This document shows positions 24,178 to 31,769 of a stretch of 64,000 nt of DNA, in pieces; the first letter of the stretch is position 1, and every line of letters starts with the position of its first letter. The position numbers were made by a program, and so were the translations under genes. This DNA comes from Pseudorhodobacter antarcticus (GTDB taxonomy: Bacteria; Pseudomonadota; Alphaproteobacteria; Rhodobacterales; Rhodobacteraceae). The stretch is from the NCBI GenBank assembly GCA_945862435.1, contig CAMAXX010000008.1:1-64000 (forward strand), read 5' to 3'. The notes beneath the pieces were generated by a model. That model did not search any database. It had not been told where the DNA came from and saw only the letters and a list, made by a program, of their open reading frames with translations.

Positions 24178-24585
24178 TTATTTCTTCAATGCAACCAGAA
24201 TGTCCTTCAGCACGTCCAACTCGCTTGGGCCAGCGGGTGCAGCAGGTTCGGCTGGCTTTTCCCCTTTGATTTTATTTACGCCTTTGACCAGCAAGAACAC
24301 CACAAAAGCGATGATGAGGAAATTGATTACAGCAGTGATAAACGCGCCATAGGCGAATACCGCATCGCGCGCCACTTGCAGGCCTGCACCTGCTGGCACT
24401 GTGCCCGACAGCACGACATACATGTTGGTGAAATCCACCCAGCCCAAGATCAGCCCGATGATCGGGTTGATCAGATCGCCCACAAGGCTGCTGACAATGG
24501 CCGTAAAGGCCGCGCCGATGATGATACCAACGGCCAAGTCCATGACATTGCCCTTGGCGATAAAATCCTTGAATTCCTTGATCAT
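24178..24585 (-). CDS. mscL: Large-conductance mechanosensitive channel
   Basis: Inner-membrane osmotic safety valve, 135 aa. It starts [22 protein letters not shown]1 is [20 protein letters not shown] with the pore-gate glycines, TM2 is [17 protein letters not shown], and the C-terminal helix is charged. GAGGGA lies upstream of the ATG. The upstream region holds four TTGCGC repeats. It converges on the MsrQ-type gene across a shared terminator. Confidence 0.96.
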   Translation of the reverse strand: MIKEFKDFIAKGNVMDLAVGIIIGAAFTAIVSSLVGDLINPIIGLILGWVDFTNMYVVLSGTVPAGAGLQVARDAVFAYGAFITAVINFLIIAFVVFLLVKGVNKIKGEKPAEPAAPAGPSELDVLKDILVALKK

Positions 24586-24602
24586 TTCCGTTCCCTCTTT
24601 TT

Positions 24603-24654
24603 TTGCGCTTTTTGCGCGATTACTTGCGCGCGCACCTTAGCGCATAAGTTGCGC
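24603..24654. promoter_or_regulatory. Cluster of four TTGCGC repeats between mscL and gst
   Basis: TTGCGC occurs at 24603, 24612, 24624 and 24649, the last within TTGCGCAA, inside the divergent mscL/gst spacer. It is a candidate multi-site operator. The regulator is unknown. Confidence 0.4.
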
Positions 24655-24723
24655 AAATTTGCATCAATTTTTGTGCATCTTGGCCGGGAATTTCTGCTAA
24701 AACTTCCCAAACAGGAGAAGCAT

Positions 24724-25410
24724 ATGACCAACCTTTCGCAATTTCCCATCACTGCGCGCTGGCCCGCCAAAGACCCCAGCGTTATTCAGTTGTATTCGCT
24801 GTCCACGCCGAACGGGGTGAAAGTATCGGTCGCACTTGAGGAAATGGGCCTGCCCTATGAGGCACATTTGGTGGATTTTGGCAAGAACGAACAGATGACG
24901 CCAGAGTTTTTGTCGCTGAACCCAAACAACAAAATCCCCGCAATTATTGACCCGAACGGGCCAAACGGCGCGGCGCTGGCGCTGTTTGAAAGCGGCGCAA
25001 TCCTGATTTATTTGGCGGAAAAGTCGGGCAAGCTGCTGCCAGTGGCGAACCGCTACGAAGTGCTGCAATGGCTGATGTTCCAAATGGGCGGGCTTGGCCC
25101 GATGTTTGGGCAGTTTGGCTTTTTCCATCTGTATGCGGGCAAGGACATTGAAGACCCCCGCCCAAAAGAGCGTTATCGCGCCGAATCTGCGCGCCTTCTG
25201 ACAGTGCTAGATAAGGCTCTAGAAGGGCGCGACTGGATCGCGGGTGAATATTCTATTGCCGATATCGCCATCGCGCCTTGGCTGCGCGGGATGCGCGATC
25301 ATTACAAGGGCGGCGATTTGGTGGAATTGCCCGCGCGCAAGAACGTTCTGGCCTATCTGGAACGTTTCCTTGCCCGCCCTGCCGTGCAGCGCGGCCTAAC
25401 TGTCCCATAA
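24724..25410 (+). CDS. Glutathione S-transferase (YghU/YfcG-like)
   Basis: Two-domain GST of 228 aa. An N-terminal thioredoxin fold (IQLYSLSTPNGVKVSVALEEMGLPYE) carries the substrate segment NPNNKIPAIIDPNGPNG and the ESGAILIYLAEKSGKLLP glutathione-site motif. The helical C-terminal domain follows. The GPNG insertion and STPNG motif resemble YghU/YfcG disulfide-bond oxidoreductases rather than classical detoxifying GSTs. AGGAG about 8 bases upstream sets the ATG at 24724, although the frame is open further upstream. Confidence 0.92.
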   Translation: MTNLSQFPITARWPAKDPSVIQLYSLSTPNGVKVSVALEEMGLPYEAHLVDFGKNEQMTPEFLSLNPNNKIPAIIDPNGPNGAALALFESGAILIYLAEKSGKLLPVANRYEVLQWLMFQMGGLGPMFGQFGFFHLYAGKDIEDPRPKERYRAESARLLTVLDKALEGRDWIAGEYSIADIAIAPWLRGMRDHYKGGDLVELPARKNVLAYLERFLARPAVQRGLTVP

Positions 25411-25433
25411 ACAAGCAAGCGTTTCACGGCGCA

Positions 25434-27770
25434 TCACTCGCCAAAGGGGATCCAGACCGTTTTTACATCGGTTGCCGCGCGCAAAAACGCGCGGCCCTCG
25501 GCGGCGGGCGCAAACCAATCCACCGCGCGCGCATTGTTGACCCAAGTGCGTTTCAAGTTGCCCACCGACTGCGCCTCGATCATCTGCGATAGCGGCGAGG
25601 ATGAGAACGACCACACCGCATCCACATCCATATGCCCCGCCAGCGATTTAGCCAGTTCATTATGATCGCCCGTGACGATGTTCACCACCCCTGCGGGCAC
25701 ATCGGATGTTTCCAGCACTTGGTAGAAATCGGTGGCCACAAGCGGCGCGGTTTGTGAGGGGATAAGAACGCAGGTATTGCCCATAGCAATCGCAGGGGCC
25801 ATCAGCGAAATCAGGCCCAGCAGCGGGGCCTCGTCGGGGCAAATCGCGCCAATCACGCCGACAGGCACATTCAGCGCCAGCGCCGTGCCGCGCAGCGGAA
25901 CTGGCTTAATTGCGCCGTCATATTTGTCGGCCCAAGCGGCATAAGTGAACAGGCGCTGGATGGACATGTCCACTTCGGCAGCGCCATCTTTGGCCCCCAT
26001 ATCAGTTAGACGGCGGGCGAATTCATCGGCGCGGGCCGACAGATTCTCCGCGATGAAATAGATCACCTGCGCGCGGTTATGCGCTGTGGCTTTGCCCCAG
26101 CCTTTGGCCGCGTGGGCGGCTTCAACCGCGTTTCTGATGTCCTTGCGGTTCCCGATGCCAATCTCGCCCAGAACTTTGCCTTTGGGCGTGGTGATGACTT
26201 GGCTATAGCCGCCATCTGGGCGCGATTGCTTACCGCCGATAAACAGTTTTGCGGTGCGATCCAGGCCTTCGGCAGAGGTTGGCGCGGGAAAACTGGCGCG
26301 CGCTTGGGCCAGCGGTTTGCCCTGCGATTTGGGCCGCAGATAGGCAAGCAGCCCCTCCCACCCACCTTCGCGGCCAAAGCCAGACTCGCGCAGACCGCCA
26401 AAACCTGCGGCGGCATCGAACAAGTTGGTTCCATTGACCCAAACCACACCCGCGACCAGCTTTGGCGCGATGTCTAAGGCAAGGTTGATATTCTCGCTCC
26501 AGATCGAAGCGGCAAGGCCATAGCGGGTGTTGTTGGCCAGAGCTGCCGCCTCTTCTGGCGTGCGGAAGGTCATGGCCACCAGCACGGGGCCAAAGATTTC
26601 TTCCTGCATCAAGGGGCTGGCGGTGGACAGGCCGGTAATCAACGTGGGCGGATAATAGCAGCCGCTTGGAATGGGGGTTGCAGCGCGGTAGATATCGCCC
26701 GCGCTGGCGCTGACCATATCTGTGATGCGCGCCAATTGTTCGGGATGCACGATGGCCCCCATGTCGATGCATTTATCCAATGGATCGCCGACGCGCAGCC
26801 CGTCCATGCGGCGCTTTAGCTTGGCATAGAACCGATCCGCGATGCCCTCTTGCACCAACAGGCGGCTGCCAGCGCAGCAGACCTGCCCGCCATTGAACCA
26901 AATCGCATCCACCAGCCCTTCGACGGCGCTGTCAATATCGGCATCGTCAAACACGATATAAGGCGATTTTCCGCCCAGTTCCAACGTCAGCGCTTTGCCT
27001 GTGCCTGCCGTTTGCGCACGGATTTTGCGGCCGACTTCCGTTGACCCCGTGAAGGCGATCTTGTCCACACCCGCATGTGCAACCAGCGCTGCGCCAGTAT
27101 CCCCCGCGCCCGTGACCACGTTCAAAACGCCTTTGGGCAGACCAGCCTGCACCGAAAGCTGTGCAAACAAAAGAGCCGTGAGCGGCGTGTATTCGGCGGG
27201 TTTCAGCACCACCGTGTTGCCCGCAGCCAAAGCTGGGGCTACTTTCCACGCCAGCATCAGTAGCGGGAAATTCCAAGGGATCACCGCGCCCACAACGCCC
27301 AAGGGCGCATGATCAGGCAATTCAGCATCCCGCAGTTGCGCAAGCCCTGCGTGATAATAGAAATGCCGCGCGACAAGGGGGATGTCGATATCGCGCGTCT
27401 CGCGGATGGGTTTGCCATTGTCCATGGTTTCCAAAACCGCAAACAAGCGGGCATGTTTTTGCACCATCCGCGCGAGGGCATAAAGGATTTTGGCCCGCGC
27501 ATGGGGGGCCAGTGCCGCCCATTTGCCCTGCGCGCGGCGGCCGGAGGCAACGGCGGCATCCACATCATCAGCCGACCCTGCGCTGATATATGCCAGAACC
27601 GCGCCCGTGGCGGGGTTCAGCGTTTCAAAGGTGTTTGCGACATTGGTAAACCGCCCATCAATCCAATGGCCAAAGCGGCCCTGATGCGCGGCTATCCATG
27701 CCTGCGCCTCAACCGCGCTTTCGGGGGCTGGGCCGTAGGACATGGTATCGAAAATATCTTTAATGGTCAT
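25434..27770 (-). CDS. Aldehyde dehydrogenase with a second, incomplete ALDH domain
   Basis: A 778-aa NAD(P)-dependent aldehyde dehydrogenase. Residues about 30-480 form a complete ALDH domain with PWNFPLLML, LELGGKSPYIVFD (catalytic Glu) and GGQVCCAGSRLL (catalytic Cys). Residues about 500-778 repeat only the cofactor-binding half (GGYSQVITTPKGKVLGEIG, VPVGVIGAICPDEAPLLGLI) and end without a catalytic Cys. It is 13 bp downstream of deoC, so it probably oxidises the acetaldehyde that DeoC releases. The second half may be structural. AAGGGG precedes the ATG at 27770. Confidence 0.9.
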   Translation of the reverse strand: MTIKDIFDTMSYGPAPESAVEAQAWIAAHQGRFGHWIDGRFTNVANTFETLNPATGAVLAYISAGSADDVDAAVASGRRAQGKWAALAPHARAKILYALARMVQKHARLFAVLETMDNGKPIRETRDIDIPLVARHFYYHAGLAQLRDAELPDHAPLGVVGAVIPWNFPLLMLAWKVAPALAAGNTVVLKPAEYTPLTALLFAQLSVQAGLPKGVLNVVTGAGDTGAALVAHAGVDKIAFTGSTEVGRKIRAQTAGTGKALTLELGGKSPYIVFDDADIDSAVEGLVDAIWFNGGQVCCAGSRLLVQEGIADRFYAKLKRRMDGLRVGDPLDKCIDMGAIVHPEQLARITDMVSASAGDIYRAATPIPSGCYYPPTLITGLSTASPLMQEEIFGPVLVAMTFRTPEEAAALANNTRYGLAASIWSENINLALDIAPKLVAGVVWVNGTNLFDAAAGFGGLRESGFGREGGWEGLLAYLRPKSQGKPLAQARASFPAPTSAEGLDRTAKLFIGGKQSRPDGGYSQVITTPKGKVLGEIGIGNRKDIRNAVEAAHAAKGWGKATAHNRAQVIYFIAENLSARADEFARRLTDMGAKDGAAEVDMSIQRLFTYAAWADKYDGAIKPVPLRGTALALNVPVGVIGAICPDEAPLLGLISLMAPAIAMGNTCVLIPSQTAPLVATDFYQVLETSDVPAGVVNIVTGDHNELAKSLAGHMDVDAVWSFSSSPLSQMIEAQSVGNLKRTWVNNARAVDWFAPAAEGRAFLRAATDVKTVWIPFGE

Positions 27771-27783
27771 GATATGCTGCCCC

Positions 27784-28782
27784 TTATGCCAAAGCATGGC
27801 GGTGGCCCGCCGAATAATGGCCCGTCAGGTAATGCTCTAACTGCCGTTCGATATCGCCCAGCAGGCTGGACGCGCCAAAGCGGAACAGATCGGGCTGCAC
27901 CCAAGGCTGCCCCAACTCGTCCTTCATCAACGCCAGATAAACCAGCGCATCCTTGGCCTTGGCAATGCCGCCTGCGGGTTTGTAGCCTACCTTAATGCCT
28001 GTGCGGTCTTGGTAATCGCGGATCGCGCGGATCATGGTCAGCGATACGGGCAAGGTCGCATTCACGGCCTCTTTCCCCGTTGAGGTTTTGATAAAATCCG
28101 CCCCCGCCATCATGCAGATCAGGCTGGCGCGGGCGACATTGCGCAAGCTGCCCAATTCGCCCGTGGCCAAAATCGCTTTGACATGCGCATCACCGCAGGC
28201 CTGCCGCATGGCCAGCATTTCGTCATACAGCGCCTGCCAGTTTTGCGTCAGCACATGGCGGCGCGAGATAACGATATCAATTTCCCGCGCCCCCGCCTGC
28301 ACCGATTGGCCAATTTCGGCAATGCGCAAATGCAGTGGCGACAGACCCGCAGGAAAGCCCGTGGATACGGCGGCCACGGGAATATTGCTGCCTTCCAGCG
28401 CGCGCACGGCGATCTCTACCATATCGTGATACACGCACACCGCGCCCACAGTCAGGCCCTGCATCCCCAGCGCGTCCAGCACTGCGGGCGCTGCGGGCTG
28501 GCGGGCTTTGGCACATAGGCGCTGCACGCGGCCCTTGGTATCGTCACCCGACAATGTGGTCAGATCAATCAGCGAAATGGCCTTGCACAGCCATGCCGCT
28601 TGATAGTCTTTCTTCACCGTGCGCCGCCCGCCAAGGGTCGCGCAGCGGCGTTCAATGGCGGAGGTATTGGCCTGCACAGATGCAACCCAATCCAGATCCA
28701 GTGGCATGGGCGCGTTGCGGGTATGGGTCACTTGCGGCAGGTTTTGGCTGTGCGGCAGGGTCAAAGGTTTGGTCAGTTGCAT
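27784..28782 (-). CDS. deoC: Deoxyribose-phosphate aldolase
   Basis: Class I aldolase splitting 2-deoxyribose-5-phosphate into glyceraldehyde-3-phosphate and acetaldehyde; 332 aa from the ATG at 28782, the long DeoC type. The Schiff-base lysine is in DFIKTSTGKEAV and the second active-site lysine is in VGYKPAGGI. AAGGGG lies about 8 bases upstream; the longer open frame is discounted. It is operonic with the ALDH didomain gene and lies downstream of the Mrp antiporter block. Confidence 0.94.
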   Translation of the reverse strand: MQLTKPLTLPHSQNLPQVTHTRNAPMPLDLDWVASVQANTSAIERRCATLGGRRTVKKDYQAAWLCKAISLIDLTTLSGDDTKGRVQRLCAKARQPAAPAVLDALGMQGLTVGAVCVYHDMVEIAVRALEGSNIPVAAVSTGFPAGLSPLHLRIAEIGQSVQAGAREIDIVISRRHVLTQNWQALYDEMLAMRQACGDAHVKAILATGELGSLRNVARASLICMMAGADFIKTSTGKEAVNATLPVSLTMIRAIRDYQDRTGIKVGYKPAGGIAKAKDALVYLALMKDELGQPWVQPDLFRFGASSLLGDIERQLEHYLTGHYSAGHRHALA

Positions 28783-28845
28783 AGGTGGCCCCTTTTGCGG
28801 GTGTAGCATCACTTTGACCCAGTGGTAAAATTTCTGCAAGCGGGG

Positions 28846-29196
28846 CTAATCTTTTTGCGCAACGGGCGGTTGCGCCGCCCATTTTGCGCCGTTTGCGGCA
28901 GGCGGAACATCGGCAGGGTTGATATGGCTGTGGATCAAGGTCTTTGCCAAGTATAGCGCCGTCAAAGGCGCTGTCAGAAAGATGAACAACGTCACCAAGA
29001 CCTCGCGCCAAGAGTCACCCGCGATGGCGGACGCAATCAGCACCGCGCCCAAGCCCACAGTGCTGGCTTTGGTCGGCGCATGTAGGCGCTGCATCGCATC
29101 TTTTAGGCGCAGCAGTCCATAGCTGCCAATCAGCCCAAAGATACCGCCCAACACCAACAGCGCTGCAATAATTAATTCTAGCGTTGCCCCTATCAT
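28846..29196 (-). CDS. mrpG: Mrp-type Na+/H+ antiporter subunit G
   Basis: Small membrane subunit of the multisubunit cation/proton antiporter, 116 aa with three membrane segments. It has the family features GLIGSYGLLRLKDAMQRLHAPTKASTVG and LTAPLTALYLAKT. Its start overlaps the stop of mrpF by 4 bp. It is the last gene of the mrpA-C-D-E-F-G run. The complex exports Na+ (and other cations) and supports pH and salt homeostasis, consistent with a marine or saline habitat. Confidence 0.93.
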   Translation of the reverse strand: MIGATLELIIAALLVLGGIFGLIGSYGLLRLKDAMQRLHAPTKASTVGLGAVLIASAIAGDSWREVLVTLFIFLTAPLTALYLAKTLIHSHINPADVPPAANGAKWAAQPPVAQKD

Positions 29197-29462
29197 TCGA
29201 TGACACTCCCCCGCAGCAGATATTTGGCAAAAGCGATGGTCGAAACAAAGCCCGTAAAGGCAAACAGCAGCGCAGCCTCAAAGTTAATGCCACTGGCGGT
29301 TTTGATGCCATACAGCACGATCAGCGCGATGCCATTCACCACCATCGTATCCACTGACAAAATGCGGTCCGTATTTGTCGGCGCAAAGGCCAGTCGCCAC
29401 AGGTTCAACAGCAGCGCCACGGCAAAGCAGCCAATTGCAAAGGTCAAGGCCAGTGCGATCAT
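29193..29462 (-). CDS. mrpF: Mrp-type Na+/H+ antiporter subunit F
   Basis: Membrane subunit of 89 aa with three hydrophobic helices. It has the family segment NTDRILSVDTMVVNGIALIVLYG, which contains the conserved Asp. It overlaps mrpE upstream and mrpG downstream by 4 bp each, a stop-start arrangement that suggests coupled translation. Confidence 0.92.
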   Translation of the reverse strand: MIALALTFAIGCFAVALLLNLWRLAFAPTNTDRILSVDTMVVNGIALIVLYGIKTASGINFEAALLFAFTGFVSTIAFAKYLLRGSVIE

Positions 29463-29950
29463 GCGAAAATCCTTTTCAAACGGGCCTCGTAGCGGGATTT
29501 GATGTCGTCCCTAATCGAAACTGGATCAGGCGCGTGCAGGCTGTGGATCAGCAGGCTGCGCCCACCCTCTGCAATATCAACTGTCAAAGTGCCCGGGGTC
29601 ATGGTGATAGTGCCCGCAAGCAGGGTAATTGCCTCGGGCGAGGGTAGGTCAATCGGCACTGTGATAAACGCCGATTTGATCTGCGCGGGCGGCATGAACA
29701 GGATGATCTTGGCCACAGTAATGCTGGATACGACCACATCATGCAGGACTAGCCCGATATAGCCCAGCAGCGCCATAGGGCGCACAAGGCGGGGGCGCTC
29801 GGGCCAATAGGCGGCGCTTATATGGGGTATCGCGATGGCCAAAATCGTGGCCATCACAAAACTGCCCACGGCCAGCTTATTAACCAGCAGCATCCATAAA
29901 ATGCCAAGGGTCAGGGACAGGTAAGGATGAGGGAATATCTTGCGTATCAT
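29459..29950 (-). CDS. mrpE: Mrp-type Na+/H+ antiporter subunit E
   Basis: Subunit of 163 aa. It has two N-terminal membrane helices (LSLTLGILWMLLVNKLAVG) and a cytoplasmic domain with the typical LAGTITMTPGTLTVDI segment. It is coupled by 4-bp overlaps to mrpD and mrpF. Confidence 0.92.
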   Translation of the reverse strand: MIRKIFPHPYLSLTLGILWMLLVNKLAVGSFVMATILAIAIPHISAAYWPERPRLVRPMALLGYIGLVLHDVVVSSITVAKIILFMPPAQIKSAFITVPIDLPSPEAITLLAGTITMTPGTLTVDIAEGGRSLLIHSLHAPDPVSIRDDIKSRYEARLKRIFA

Positions 29951-31449
29951 GGGGCCACCTCTGGCAATGACTGCACATTGATATAGGCCTGCGGGGCCAT
30001 CAGATCATCCGCAGTAACGACCAGCCAATCCGCCACGGGGGCGGCAAGCAGGCTTAGCGCGATCATCGTTGCAACCAGTGCAAAGATGGCGGCAAAGGCG
30101 ATCGGCTGGGCGGGGTGTTTTGGGACGGCCAGCGCGGGATCAACCCGCCAGAACAACGCCGATCCCGCACGCGCGAAGCCAACCATGGTGACAAGCGTTC
30201 CAAGCAAAATCGCACTCCATGCCACAGGGGCAGGCGCAGACAATGCCTGCAAAACCTGAATTTTACCGACAAAGCCAGATAGGGGCGGCAGGCCCACCAT
30301 GGCCACAGACGCCACCATGAACAGGCCAGCAATCAGCCCGCCTTGCGCCATTTTGGGCCCAGCCTGAGCCAGATCATCGCCGCCGCGCCGCGCGGTGATG
30401 GTATCCACCAACAAAAACAACGTGGCGGCGGCCAAGGCGGAATGCACAACATAATACAGCGCCGCCGCCAGCGGGGGCGCTGTGAACTGCGACAAGGCCA
30501 AGACGACCACCCCCATCGACCCGATGATTGCGAACCCCACAAGAGATGCAAGGCGCGGTGCCGCCAAAACGCCAAGCGCGCCCACTGCAATGCCCATCAG
30601 GCCCGCGGCCCATAGGATATCGCCCCAAAGCGCGCCCGTGGCCGCTAAGCTGGGCGGAAACACCAACGTGCCAAAGCGGATCATCGCATAGGCGCCCAGT
30701 TTGGTCATAACAGCAAATAGGGCAGCCACAGGGGCGGGGGCCGCCGAATAGCTGCGCGGCAGCCAAAATTGCAGCGGAACCAGCGCCGCCTTAATGGCAA
30801 AGACCACCAGCAGCAGCGCCGCCGACAACCGGATCAGCGCGGCATCTTCGGGCGGCATACGGGGCAGTTTTTGCGCCAAATCGGCCATGTTCAGCGTGCC
30901 TGAAATGGCATAAATCGTCGCCAGCGCGAACAAAAACACAGTCGATCCCAGCAGGTTAAATGCCACATATTGCAAACCTGCGCGCATCCGCTCGGCCCCG
31001 CCGCTATGGACCATCAGCCCGTAAGAGGCGATGAGCAGCACTTCGAAAAACACAAACAGGTTAAAGGCATCGGCCGTTAGAAACGCGCCGTTTAGCCCCA
31101 TCAGTTGAAACATAAACAGCGGATGAAAATTCTTCCCGCGCCGATCCCAGCCAGTTGCCAGCACATAGACCATGACCACGCCAGCCAGCCCCGCAACCAG
31201 CGCCAGCATCAGGGCGGATAATCGATCTAGCACCAGCACAATGCCAAAAGGCGCGGGCCAATTGCCCAGAAAATACGGCGTCGGCCCAAGGCTTGCCTGC
31301 GCCAAATTATACACTGCCAGCGCAATCAACCCCGCAAGCGCCAGCCCTGACCCAAATTTCTGAAACGCAGGCTTTCGTGCAAACAGCACCATAAACCCCG
31401 CCATCACAGCAGGCAGGATAACGGGCAAAATAACAAAATGCGCCGTCAT
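29947..31449 (-). CDS. mrpD: Mrp-type Na+/H+ antiporter subunit D
   Basis: Polytopic subunit of 500 aa homologous to respiratory complex I subunits NuoM/NuoN, with about 14 predicted helices. It carries proton-channel residues in FFEVLLIASYGLM and the lysine-bearing KAALVPLQFWLPRSYSAAPAPVAAL. It is coupled to mrpC and mrpE by 4-bp overlaps. Confidence 0.94.
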   Translation of the reverse strand: MTAHFVILPVILPAVMAGFMVLFARKPAFQKFGSGLALAGLIALAVYNLAQASLGPTPYFLGNWPAPFGIVLVLDRLSALMLALVAGLAGVVMVYVLATGWDRRGKNFHPLFMFQLMGLNGAFLTADAFNLFVFFEVLLIASYGLMVHSGGAERMRAGLQYVAFNLLGSTVFLFALATIYAISGTLNMADLAQKLPRMPPEDAALIRLSAALLLVVFAIKAALVPLQFWLPRSYSAAPAPVAALFAVMTKLGAYAMIRFGTLVFPPSLAATGALWGDILWAAGLMGIAVGALGVLAAPRLASLVGFAIIGSMGVVVLALSQFTAPPLAAALYYVVHSALAAATLFLLVDTITARRGGDDLAQAGPKMAQGGLIAGLFMVASVAMVGLPPLSGFVGKIQVLQALSAPAPVAWSAILLGTLVTMVGFARAGSALFWRVDPALAVPKHPAQPIAFAAIFALVATMIALSLLAAPVADWLVVTADDLMAPQAYINVQSLPEVAP

Positions 31450-31769
31450 TGCCCGCCCCCATCCGCGCTGTCATCGCCCTTGTGCAGAAAGCTGCCCAAA
31501 GCCAGCATCAAGATCACCGCCGTCATACCAAAGGAAATCACAATGGCCGTCAGCACAAGGGCTTGTGGTAATGGATCGATTGGGACTGCGCCCATACCAA
31601 TGATGGGCGGCGCATTCAGCGCCACGCGGCCCGAAATGAAGATGAAAATATTCACCGCATAAGACAGCAGCGACAGGCCCAAAATCACAGGAAATGTGCG
31701 CCGTTGCAGCATCAGAAACACCCCGCCCGATGTTAATGCGCCAATGATTAAAGCAAGCAGAGCCTCCAT
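31446..31769 (-). CDS. mrpC: Mrp-type Na+/H+ antiporter subunit C
   Basis: NuoK-like membrane subunit of 107 aa with three helices. It has LLSYAVNIFIFISGR and the family segment PLPQALVLTAIVISFGMTA. It starts directly against the mrpA stop codon and overlaps mrpD by 4 bp. Confidence 0.94.
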   Translation of the reverse strand: MEALLALIIGALTSGGVFLMLQRRTFPVILGLSLLSYAVNIFIFISGRVALNAPPIIGMGAVPIDPLPQALVLTAIVISFGMTAVILMLALGSFLHKGDDSADGGGQ

